Assembly (NCBI GenBank): GCA_001805005.1
Contig: MHDO01000014.1
Span: 1 to 14,620, forward strand
From: Nitrospinae bacterium RIFCSPLOWO2_12_39_16
GTDB taxonomy: Bacteria > Nitrospinota > Nitrospinia > UBA9942
Reading direction: 5' to 3'
Length of the DNA: 14,620 nt
Position 1 is the stretch's first letter, and each line of letters starts with the position of its first letter. Below, piece after piece: positions 5,070 to 11,549 of the stretch. Both the position numbers and the translations under genes were made by a program. The notes below the pieces were generated by a model, which searched no databases, was not told the origin of the DNA, and saw only the letters and a program-made list of their open reading frames with translations.

Positions 5070-7853
5070 ATGGACTATAAAACCACTTTAAACCTGCCTC
5101 AGACAGATTTTCCAATGAAGGCAAACCTCTCCCAGAAAGAGCCTGAAATTTTAAAAAAATGGGAAGGGATGGATATATATAGTGAGATACGGGGTTCCCG
5201 CAAAGGAAAGCAAAAATATATTTTACATGATGGACCGCCTTATGCCAATGGACATATCCATCAGGGTCATGCCTTAAATAAAATTCTCAAGGACATTATA
5301 GTAAAAATCAAGACAATGGAGGGTTATGACGCACCTTATATCCCGGGATGGGATTGCCATGGCCTTCCCATAGAGCATCAGGTTGATAAAGAGCTTGGAC
5401 CAAAGAAGAAGGGTATGGCTAAATCACAGATAAGAAAACTCTGCCGTGAATATGCTGATAAATTTTTTAAGATTCAGAGGGATGAGTTTAAGAGGCTCGG
5501 CATTTTCAGTGATTGGGAGAATCCATATCTTACAATGAACTATTCCTATGAGGCTGATATTGTAAGGGAGCTGGGGAAGATTATCGAGAATGGCGGTGTA
5601 TATAAAGGTTTAAAACCTATCCATTGGTGTCCAACATGCAAGACTGCACTGGCTGAGGCAGAGGTAGAATATGAGGAGCATGAATCCCCTTCCATTTATG
5701 TAAAATTTCCGCTGAAGACAAACGGTAGGAATAGATTCTCATCTCTTGAGCAAAAAGATACATCAGTTGTGATATGGACTACAACGCCATGGACACTCCC
5801 TGCAAACCTTGCCATTGCATTGAATCCTGATTACAAATATGGGGCGGCTGATGTTGGAGACGAGGTTCTTATAATGGCTATTGACCTTATGGAAGAGTCA
5901 ATGGATAAACTTGGCTTTGTTGACTATGAGATTGTGGATACATTTGACGGCTCTGAGTTGGAGGGGCTTGTGGCAAAACACCCATTTATGGAAAGGGAGT
6001 CCCCCTTGATACTCGGCAGCCATGTAACATTGGAACAGGGGACAGGACTTGTTCACACAGCACCGGGGCATGGGCAGGAAGACTATGAGATGGGGCTAAA
6101 ATATGGGCTTGATATATATAACCCTGTTGATGATGAGGGTAGGTTTGTCTCTGAGCTTCCATATTTCGGCGGTATGAAGATATGGGATGCAAATAAGTCA
6201 ATAAATGAAATGCTCAAAGAGGAAGGGTATCTCCTTAAAGAGGAGAAAATAAGACATTCATATCCTCACTGCTGGAGGTGTAAGAAGCCTGTAATATTCA
6301 GGGCAACACCACAGTGGTTTATCTCAATGGGAAAAAATGATTTAAGAAAGAGGGCATTAGATGAGATAAATAAAGTGGAGTGGATTCCGTCATGGGGGAA
6401 AGAAAGGATATACCAGATGGTTGAAAACCGCCCTGATTGGTGTATATCAAGGCAGAGGTCATGGGGTGTCCCTATAACTGTCTTCTATTGTAAGGGATGT
6501 AAAGAGACAATTTTTTCGCGTGAGATATGTGAGTATGTGGCAAATCTCATGGATAAAAGCGGTGCAGATGTGTGGTTTGATAAGGATGTAAAAGAGTTAA
6601 TGCCAAAAGGAATAAAATGTCATAAGTGCGGCGGGAATGATTTTGAAAAAGAGGCAGATATCCTTGATGTTTGGTTTGATTCAGGTGTAAGTTATACAGT
6701 GGTAGAAAAGAGGGATGAACTCTCCTTTCCATCTGACTTATATTTGGAAGGCTCTGACCAGCACAGGGGGTGGTTTCACAGTTCACTTCTTACATCAGTA
6801 TCCATAAAAGGCAGGGCGCCATATAAATCTGTCCTGACCCACGGCTATGTAGTGGATGGGCAGGGTAGAAAGATGTCCAAATCACTCGGCAATGTAATTG
6901 CACCGCAGGAGGTAATAGATAAATATGGTGCAGAGGTCTTGAGGCTCTGGGTATCTTCAGAAAACTACAGGGAAGATATCAGGCTATCCGATGAGATTTT
7001 AAAAAGGCTTTCAGAGGCATATAGGAAGATAAGAAATACTTTTAGATATATACTCGGCAATCTGTATGACTTTGACCCTTCAAAAAACAGGGTTGAATAT
7101 GAAAAGATGTTTGAACTGGACAGGTTTATCCTTCATAAACTTCAGGGGCTGATTGAGGAGATAAGAACAGCGTATAGAAACCATGAATATCATGTATTCT
7201 TCCATTCATTCCATAATTTCTGCGCCGTTGACTTGAGCTCATTTTACCTTGATATAATCAAAGACAGACTATATACATTCAGTTCAGATTCGGTAGGCAG
7301 GAGGTCTGCACAGACTGCAATCTATGAAATCCTGATGTCAATGGTAAAACTTATGTCCCCTGTCCTTTCTTTTACTGCTGAAGAAATCTGGGGATTTATT
7401 CCCGGCAATTCAGCTATTCAGAGCATCCATCTCTCCCAGTTCCCTGATATAAGAAAAGACTGGATTGATAATAAATTATCAGAGAGGTGGGAAAGGCTTC
7501 TCCTTTTAAGGGGTGAGGCATTAAAGGCATTAGAGACTGCGAGGAAGAATAAATTAATCGGACACTCACTTGATGCAAAGGTAAGTCTATTCTGCCCTCA
7601 TGAATTAAAGGCATTCTTGGAAGAATATAGAGGGGAATTGAATGCCCTCTTTATAGTATCTGCTGTAGAAATTCTTGACAATAAAAATATCACTGAGTCA
7701 GCCTTAAAGAGTGATGGAATAGAGGGTCTGTTTATATCTATATCCCAGGCATCGGGCAAGAAGTGTGAGAGATGCTGGAATTACAGTGAGACTGTCGGTA
7801 AAAACGCTGAACATCCTGCTGTATGCAATAGGTGTGTTGATAATTTAAGATAG
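5070..7853 (+). CDS. ileS: Isoleucyl-tRNA synthetase
   Basis: This cytoplasmic class I synthetase of 927 residues charges tRNA-Ile. The N-terminus MDYKTTLNLPQTDFPMKANL lines up with the E. coli enzyme, which supports the start. DGPPYANGHIHQGHALNK (54-71) contains the HIGH box, here HQGH (64-67). The CP1 editing domain has TTTPWTLPANLAIAL and GTGLVHTAPGHGQEDY. GRKMSKSLGN holds KMSKS (601-605). The C-terminal zinc finger has C899, C902, C919 and C922, so this is the bacterial type with the zinc tail. Length is usual for the family. There is no Shine-Dalgarno, and the promoter predicts a leaderless or nearly leaderless mRNA. The gene heads an ileS-lspA-lgt cluster with 2 and 34 bases between genes. 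Confidence 0.97.
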   Translation: MDYKTTLNLPQTDFPMKANLSQKEPEILKKWEGMDIYSEIRGSRKGKQKYILHDGPPYANGHIHQGHALNKILKDIIVKIKTMEGYDAPYIPGWDCHGLPIEHQVDKELGPKKKGMAKSQIRKLCREYADKFFKIQRDEFKRLGIFSDWENPYLTMNYSYEADIVRELGKIIENGGVYKGLKPIHWCPTCKTALAEAEVEYEEHESPSIYVKFPLKTNGRNRFSSLEQKDTSVVIWTTTPWTLPANLAIALNPDYKYGAADVGDEVLIMAIDLMEESMDKLGFVDYEIVDTFDGSELEGLVAKHPFMERESPLILGSHVTLEQGTGLVHTAPGHGQEDYEMGLKYGLDIYNPVDDEGRFVSELPYFGGMKIWDANKSINEMLKEEGYLLKEEKIRHSYPHCWRCKKPVIFRATPQWFISMGKNDLRKRALDEINKVEWIPSWGKERIYQMVENRPDWCISRQRSWGVPITVFYCKGCKETIFSREICEYVANLMDKSGADVWFDKDVKELMPKGIKCHKCGGNDFEKEADILDVWFDSGVSYTVVEKRDELSFPSDLYLEGSDQHRGWFHSSLLTSVSIKGRAPYKSVLTHGYVVDGQGRKMSKSLGNVIAPQEVIDKYGAEVLRLWVSSENYREDIRLSDEILKRLSEAYRKIRNTFRYILGNLYDFDPSKNRVEYEKMFELDRFILHKLQGLIEEIRTAYRNHEYHVFFHSFHNFCAVDLSSFYLDIIKDRLYTFSSDSVGRRSAQTAIYEILMSMVKLMSPVLSFTAEEIWGFIPGNSAIQSIHLSQFPDIRKDWIDNKLSERWERLLLLRGEALKALETARKNKLIGHSLDAKVSLFCPHELKAFLEEYRGELNALFIVSAVEILDNKNITESALKSDGIEGLFISISQASGKKCERCWNYSETVGKNAEHPAVCNRCVDNLR

Positions 7854-7855
7854 TA

Positions 7856-8353
7856 ATGAATAATAAATATTCCCAATTAATTATTACTCTTTTTGTAATT
7901 GTAATCATTGACCAGATTACAAAGTTTTATATAGCAGGCAATTTTGAACTCCACCAATCCGTAGAAATAATCAGGGGGTTTTTTAATATTACATATATAA
8001 GGAATGCAGGTGTGGCATTCGGAATGTTTTCCCATTTAAAGGGTGCCTTTATTCAGATTGTATTTGTAGTTATTTATATTATTGCAATAACATCCATCAT
8101 TATATTATACAGAGAAACTCATGGGTATAGCCATATAGCCCTTTCCCTCATCTTTAGTGGTGCAATTGGGAATCTGATAGACAGAATATTCAGGGGGGAG
8201 GTTGTTGACTTTCTTGATTTTCACTGGCAGAATCACCACTGGCCTGCATTTAATGTAGCAGATTCATGTATAACAGTGGGTGTAGGGTTGTTAATGATAA
8301 CAATGATAAAAAACAGAGGACAGAGGACAGAGGACAGAGAACAGAAAATCTGA
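7856..8353 (+). CDS. lspA: Lipoprotein signal peptidase II
   Basis: This inner-membrane aspartic protease has 165 residues and four hydrophobic helices. It cleaves the signal peptide of diacylglyceryl-modified prolipoproteins. The family blocks are present: DQITKF (19-24), NAGVAFGMF (50-58), GAIGNLIDRIFRGEVVDFLD (102-121) with catalytic D109, and FNVADSCIT (132-140) with catalytic D136. The ATG follows the ileS stop by two bases, so translation is probably coupled; no separate ribosome site is seen. The C-terminal tail after the last helix, RGQRTEDREQKI, is encoded by ACAGAGG heptamers, and the TGA stop (8351-8353) lies inside the repeat tract. The tail is cytosolic in the known topology and should not disturb catalysis. 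Confidence 0.96.
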   Translation: MNNKYSQLIITLFVIVIIDQITKFYIAGNFELHQSVEIIRGFFNITYIRNAGVAFGMFSHLKGAFIQIVFVVIYIIAITSIIILYRETHGYSHIALSLIFSGAIGNLIDRIFRGEVVDFLDFHWQNHHWPAFNVADSCITVGVGLLMITMIKNRGQRTEDREQKI

Positions 8354-8380
8354 CTTCTGTCTTCTGACTTCTGACTTCTG
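8313..8380. repeat. Heptanucleotide array with inverted second half at lspA-lgt junction
   Basis: Five purine-rich units run 8313-8347: three ACAGAGG, then ACAGAGA and ACAGAAA. After a five-base link come four pyrimidine-rich units 8353-8380 (ACTTCTG, TCTTCTG, ACTTCTG, ACTTCTG), which are the reverse complement type. Allowing G-U pairs, CAGAGG pairs fully with CUUCUG, so the transcript can fold into a long register-shifting hairpin. The array encodes the LspA tail and fills the space where an lgt ribosome site would be. Confidence 0.85.
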
Positions 8381-8387
8381 AATATAT

Positions 8388-9152
8388 ATGCATCCAATAT
8401 TATTTAAAATAGGACCAATAACGATATATACATATGGCGTGCTTATAGCCACTGCCTTTTTCCTTGGACTTGCCCTCGCTGTAAGACAGGCAAGGATGGA
8501 AGGTGAAGACCTTCAAAAGATAATGGATTTAGGCTTTTACATACTCCTCTCAGCAGTTGTAGGGTCAAGACTATTATATATTGCAGTTGAATTCAGAGAA
8601 TATCTATCCAACCCTTTAAGAATCTTTAAAGTATGGGAGGGGGGGCTTGTATTCTATGGCGGTTTTATAATGGCTATGGCAGTAGTTATTATTTATGTAA
8701 AAAAGAATGAAATGAGCCTCTGGAAGGTCGGTGATATCTTGGCACCATCTGTAGCGATTGGACAGGGGGTCGGAAGATTGGGATGTTTCTTTGCAGGGTG
8801 TTGTTACGGGAGAGAGACAGATGTCCCGTGGGCAGTTATCTTTAAAAATCCAAATACACTGGCACCGATGGATGTCCACCTCCACCCGACACAGCTTTAT
8901 GATTCTGCAAATGGATTTATTATTTTCGCCGCACTTCTTATTTTACGGAAATTTAAAAAATTTGATGGACAGTTATTCTGGACATATACACTCCTTTATG
9001 CAGTCGGCAGGTTTATTGTAGAGATATTCAGGGGTGATGAGAGGGGGTTTGTTACTGCAAGTCTATCAACATCCCAATTTATAGCAATCCCTTTATTCGC
9101 CGTATCAATTGTTATGCTGATAAAACTTAAAAGGCAGAAGATTGAAGGCTGA
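8388..9152 (+). CDS. lgt: Prolipoprotein diacylglyceryl transferase
   Basis: This polytopic inner-membrane protein has 254 residues. It transfers diacylglycerol from phosphatidylglycerol to the lipobox cysteine, the step before LspA. The signature GQGVGRLGCFFAGCCYG (125-141) includes the essential Arg and Asn/Ala-variable box; GGLVFYGG (85-92), DVHLHPTQLYDS and GRFIVEIFRGDER near 210-222 are also typical. At least six hydrophobic segments are visible. The N-terminus MHPILFKIGPITIYTYG matches the usual start. No Shine-Dalgarno is visible because the upstream 70 bases are the heptamer repeat, so expression may depend on coupling or on the repeat hairpin. The gene completes the ileS-lspA-lgt cluster. 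Confidence 0.96.
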   Translation: MHPILFKIGPITIYTYGVLIATAFFLGLALAVRQARMEGEDLQKIMDLGFYILLSAVVGSRLLYIAVEFREYLSNPLRIFKVWEGGLVFYGGFIMAMAVVIIYVKKNEMSLWKVGDILAPSVAIGQGVGRLGCFFAGCCYGRETDVPWAVIFKNPNTLAPMDVHLHPTQLYDSANGFIIFAALLILRKFKKFDGQLFWTYTLLYAVGRFIVEIFRGDERGFVTASLSTSQFIAIPLFAVSIVMLIKLKRQKIEG

Positions 9153-9169
9153 AAGGGGTAATGGCATAC

Positions 9170-9218
9170 AACATTCTTTGGTCTTCATCCTATGTTGAGC
9201 CGAAGACTCATGAATGTT
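9170..9218. other. Two-part hairpin downstream of lgt
   Basis: AACATTC (9170-9176) pairs with GAATGTT (9212-9218) and GTCTTC (9181-9186) with GAAGAC (9202-9207). A symmetric 4x4 internal loop separates the two stems and a 15-base loop closes the hairpin. No T run follows, so a terminator role is weak. The structure lies just left of the proposed cassette boundary. Confidence 0.45.
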
Positions 9219-9239
9219 TCATCTCCAAAATACCATAAT

Positions 9240-9897
9240 GTTAGGCAACAAAATACTGGCAAATAAAGAAGAGATAACAACATGAAGAACACACAGCATA
9301 AATTGCGGTATTTTATTTTTACACTCCTTACTTGTGTAGGAATTTCTTTTCAACAAACAGCAATTGCATCAGATGAAATTGAAAAATCAGGAGATGCGCT
9401 TCTAATCCTAATCCCAGCTATTACATATGGAACAACATTTTACTTGGAAGATTCAAAAGGACGTTCACAATTTTGTAAATCATTTTTAACAAACTTGGGA
9501 GTAACATATGGATTGAAGAAAATAATTGATAAAAAGAGGCCCGACGGTTCAGATGAATCATTTCCATCTGGACATGCATCAGTATCATTTCAAGGTGCTT
9601 CATTTGTTCATAGAAGATATGGCTTGAAATATGCTGCTCCTGCTTATATCAGTGCATCTTTTGTTGGATATAGTAGGGTTGAATCAAATAATCACTACAC
9701 AGAGGATGTAATTGCTGGAGCAGTAATCGGTGTAATTAGTAGTTTCTGCTTTACCAATCCATATAAAGGATTCATGATTACTATGACTGCTAATAATGGT
9801 TTTTATGGATTAAGCCTCAATAAGAATTGGTAAAATATCTAACAAAGTGTTCACTGGCTTGGGGTTTTGCTGTGCTTTATCCACATCAGTGAACTTG
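9240..9897 (+). mobile_element. Candidate solitary integron gene cassette carrying a PAP2 gene
   Basis: The left edge is G^TTAGGC (9240-9246), a perfect match to the integron core site GTTRRRY. The right edge is an attC-like hairpin starting 3 bases after the ORF stop with ATCTAAC (RYYYAAC) and ending ...CTTG^TT at 9897. If the ends are joined as in a free circle, the right arm becomes TTGTTAGGC, which pairs with CTAACAA of the left arm better than the present flank TTGTTCG does. The element would be 657 bases with one ORF in cassette orientation. No integrase gene or second cassette is in the window, so this would be an insertion at a secondary GTT site. This is inference from boundaries, not proof. 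Confidence 0.5.
9282..9833 (+). CDS. PAP2-superfamily phosphatase with signal peptide
   Basis: The protein has 183 residues. A basic start and hydrophobic segment (10-25) followed by AIA-S at 27-30 suggest a cleaved signal peptide, so the enzyme acts in the periplasm or at the membrane. The three PAP2 motifs are complete: K79 with R86-P87 (KX6RP), PSGH (95-98) and S131-R132, H138, D142 (SRX5HX3D). H98 and H138 are the expected catalytic histidines. Members remove phosphate from lipid phosphates or polyprenyl diphosphates; the substrate here is unknown. The gene is short for the family and has few membrane segments. It is more AT-rich in style than lgt and rluD, stands between 41 bases of leader and an attC-like hairpin, and is not obviously part of the lipoprotein cluster. 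AAGAAGAG upstream is a weak ribosome site. Confidence 0.85.
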   Translation: MKNTQHKLRYFIFTLLTCVGISFQQTAIASDEIEKSGDALLILIPAITYGTTFYLEDSKGRSQFCKSFLTNLGVTYGLKKIIDKKRPDGSDESFPSGHASVSFQGASFVHRRYGLKYAAPAYISASFVGYSRVESNNHYTEDVIAGAVIGVISSFCFTNPYKGFMITMTANNGFYGLSLNKNW

Positions 9898-9899
9898 TT
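9837..9899 (+). other. attC-like recombination site
   Basis: The left R box is ATCTAAC (9837-9843). AACAA (9841-9845) pairs with TTGTT (9895-9899), and GTTCACTG (9849-9856) pairs perfectly with CAGTGAAC (9887-9894). The bases AGT (9846-9848) are unpaired on one side only, and a 30-base variable segment closes the hairpin. The short asymmetric spacer is less regular than in well-known attC sites. The present right flank GTTCG departs from GTTRRRY, as expected if the crossover lies after G9897 and the next bases are chromosomal. Confidence 0.5.
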
Positions 9900-9967
9900 C
9901 GTTTTCTTTTACCTTTTCTTTGCTTATTCTGTTTTTTTGATATATATTATTTTCACTTTTATTAGTA

Positions 9968-10028
9968 CCCTCTATAGTTTTTAAGGTTATTCAACTACCC
10001 TTATTTTATTATAGATGGAGGGCTTTTT
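9968..10028 (+). terminator. Possible intrinsic terminator upstream of the pseudouridine synthase gene
   Basis: CCCTCTATA (9968-9976) can pair with TATA (10010-10013) and GAGGG (10018-10022) with a small bulge, followed by CTTTTTAT (10023-10030). The loop is long and AT-rich, so the hairpin is weak. It would end transcripts from the lgt/PAP2 side. The rest of 9900-10083 is T-rich and shows no gene. Confidence 0.35.
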
Positions 10029-10053
10029 ATTTGATTAGTGAATTACCTGTGAA

Positions 10054-10079
10054 GGACAGGGTATTCTGTCCCAATTTTT
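10054..10079 (+). terminator. Short hairpin plus T run just before the pseudouridine synthase start
   Basis: GGACAG (10054-10059) pairs perfectly with CTGTCC (10066-10071) around a six-base loop; a run of five T follows at 10075-10079. The ATG comes 4 bases later at 10084, where a ribosome site would be expected and none is seen. It may be a weak terminator or a structure that limits translation. Confidence 0.35.
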
Positions 10080-10083
10080 ATAA

Positions 10084-11052
10084 ATGGCTTCAATAAAATC
10101 AATCCTCATATCTCATGATTCTGCCAACCAGAGAATAGATAAATTCCTCTCCTTCCATAATTCAACATTATCACGCTCATTCATCCAGCGATTGATTGAT
10201 AAAGGCAGTATAACAGTTTCTGGAAAAACTGTTAAATCAAGTTATAAACTAAGAAGCGGGGATTATATAAAAATAGAGATTCCTCAATTAGAACCCCTCA
10301 GTGTAAAACCGGAACCAATACCGCTTGACATTGTATATGAAGATGAGTCTGTAATAGTTATAAACAAACCTGCCGGAATGGTAGTCCATCCTGCTGCGGG
10401 AAATTATTCTGGCACACTTGTAAACGCACTTCTTTACCATTGTAAAAATACCCTATCAGGAATAGGCGGTGTAGAAAGGCCTGGAATCGTTCACAGGCTT
10501 GATAAAGACACATCAGGACTGCTTATGGCGGCAAAGAATGATTTTACACACCACCACCTTTCAAAACAGCTTAAAGATAGAACAATTGTCCGCAAATACC
10601 TTGCATTGGTTAGAGGGGACATAAAGGAAGATTCAAAGAAAATTGAGATGACGATTGGAAGGCATGTATCGGACAGAAAGAAGATGTCTGTAAAAACAAA
10701 GAAAGGAAGGGTGGCTATAACTGAATTTAATGTAATAGAAAGATTTGGTGATTATACACTATTAGAAGTAAAACTTAAAACAGGCAGGACACATCAGATT
10801 CGCGTCCATCTCTCTGCAATCGGCCATCCGGTTGCAGGGGATAGGGTGTATGGAGGGAGACAGAAGACAGACGACAGAAGACAGAAGACAGAAGTTAGAA
10901 GTCAAATTTCTATTCCCCGGCAGATGCTTCATGCCGCCATACTCGGTTTTATCCATCCAAAGACAGGGAAATATTTAGAATTTAATGTCTCTATTTCTGA
11001 TGATATGAAGGGTATTTTGAATTTTTTGAGGGGAAGGGTTAACTTTGATTGA
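10084..11052 (+). CDS. rluD: RluA/RluD-family 23S rRNA pseudouridine synthase
   Basis: The protein has 322 residues. Residues 14-65 form an S4 RNA-binding domain (RIDKFLSFHNSTLSRSFIQR). The catalytic domain has VINKPAGMVVHP (92-103), the motif HRLDKDTSGL (137-146) with catalytic D140, and GRTHQIRVHLSAIGHPVAGD (234-253). The architecture, S4 plus PseudoU_synth_2, is that of RluD, which modifies helix 69 of 23S rRNA in E. coli; an RluC-like or other uridine target cannot be excluded. Residues 259-274 (RQKTDDRRQKTEVRSQ), encoded by six heptamers, replace the variable loop between VYGG and PRQMLHA, so the fold should tolerate them. There is no Shine-Dalgarno and a hairpin precedes the ATG. The gene is convergent with the HU gene. 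Confidence 0.92.
   Translation: MASIKSILISHDSANQRIDKFLSFHNSTLSRSFIQRLIDKGSITVSGKTVKSSYKLRSGDYIKIEIPQLEPLSVKPEPIPLDIVYEDESVIVINKPAGMVVHPAAGNYSGTLVNALLYHCKNTLSGIGGVERPGIVHRLDKDTSGLLMAAKNDFTHHHLSKQLKDRTIVRKYLALVRGDIKEDSKKIEMTIGRHVSDRKKMSVKTKKGRVAITEFNVIERFGDYTLLEVKLKTGRTHQIRVHLSAIGHPVAGDRVYGGRQKTDDRRQKTEVRSQISIPRQMLHAAILGFIHPKTGKYLEFNVSISDDMKGILNFLRGRVNFD
10860..10901 (+). repeat. Heptanucleotide array inside the rluD-type gene (6 units)
   Basis: The units are ACAGAAG, ACAGACG, three further ACAGAAG, and the degenerate TTAGAAG, 42 bases in all (10860-10901). The array is in frame and encodes a 14-residue charged stretch in a surface loop. It shares the CAGAAG core and the 7-base period with the arrays at 2844 and 8313. 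Confidence 0.9.
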
Positions 11053-11069
11053 AAAACAGCTTAAGGTTT

Positions 11070-11104
11070 AGGTTAAGCCCTGAACTTGATTCAGGGCTCA
11101 ACCT
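11070..11104. terminator. Strong hairpin between convergent rluD-type and HU genes
   Basis: AGCCCTGAA (11076-11084) pairs perfectly with TTCAGGGCT (11090-11098) around the loop CTTGA. The stem extends past one A-C mismatch through AGGTT (11070-11074) and AACCT (11100-11104). Its place between two converging stops suggests a bidirectional terminator, though neither side has a long T run. It could also be a copy of a dispersed palindrome. Confidence 0.55.
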
Positions 11105-11127
11105 TAACTTAATCTCTCAAAATATAA

Positions 11128-11400
11128 TTACCTTACTGTATCTTTTAATGCCTGTCCTGGTTTAAATTTTGGAACTTTTCTGGCAGAAATCTTTATCGTA
11201 GCCCCTGTTGCCGGGTTTCTACCCATCCTTGCAGACCTCTTGCTAATCCCGAATGTGCCAAAACCAACGAGAGTTACACTCTGTCCCTTTTTAAGTGATG
11301 CCTTTACTCCATCAGTGAATGCATTAAGTGCCTTCTCTGAAGCAGCCTTACTAAGCCCTGCGTCCTTTGCAATTTTTTCTACTAAATCAGCCTTATTCAT
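11128..11400 (-). CDS. hup: HU-family DNA-binding protein
   Basis: The protein has 90 residues, the standard HU length. It starts MNKADLVEKIAKDAGLSKAA, with the helical dimerisation part at 1-40 and the core VTLVGFGTFGISKRSAR (about 42-58). The DNA-intercalating arm GRNPATGATIKI (61-72) includes the conserved RNP with its proline, followed by the usual ending KFKPGQALKDTV. It bends and compacts DNA as a dimer in the nucleoid. IHF is less likely since the arm and length fit HU. A six-G run (11409-11414 on the minus strand) 8 bases before the ATG serves as ribosome site, and a promoter lies at 11452-11481. Stop TAA is 11128-11130. Confidence 0.95.
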   Translation of the reverse strand: MNKADLVEKIAKDAGLSKAASEKALNAFTDGVKASLKKGQSVTLVGFGTFGISKRSARMGRNPATGATIKISARKVPKFKPGQALKDTVR

Positions 11401-11451
11401 CTTCTTATCCCCCCTTTCATTAATGGATTTTAATGATTTTTATTTCTGTTA

Positions 11452-11481
11452 GTTTTACACCCTGAACCACTTATCTGTCAA
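11452..11481 (-). promoter_or_regulatory. Promoter of the HU gene
   Basis: On the minus strand TTGACA (11476-11481) is perfect. After 18 bases TAAAAC (11452-11457) matches TATAAT at 4 of 6. Transcription would begin near 11445, leaving a leader of about 45 bases with the G-rich ribosome site. Confidence 0.5.
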
Positions 11482-11514
11482 GCTTTTTTTTAATTTTTTT
11501 TATATTGAAAATCC

Positions 11515-11543
11515 TTGCTCTTAAAAATACCCTCTGATATTAT
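11515..11543 (+). promoter_or_regulatory. Putative aroA promoter
   Basis: TTGCTC (11515-11520, a weak -35), a 17-base spacer and TATTAT (11538-11543). The predicted start is at about 11550, exactly the aroA ATG. There is no Shine-Dalgarno in between. Confidence 0.4.
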
Positions 11544-11549
11544 TATTTT

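Noticed and set aside
5060..5080. Six-codon ORF (MNLYGL) overlapping the ileS start, as a possible leader peptide.
   Set aside because: Its ATG lies at the -10 box, so it would not be in the transcript, and it has no ribosome site.
8313..8380. Heptamer arrays as CRISPR.
   Set aside because: Units are 7 bases, directly adjacent, with no spacers and no cas genes nearby.
9170..9246. A second attC ending in GTTAGGC at 9240, which would make a two-cassette array.
   Set aside because: No RYYYAAC box pairs at the right spacing; the stems at 9170-9218 close without the GTTAGGC and leave unequal spacers.
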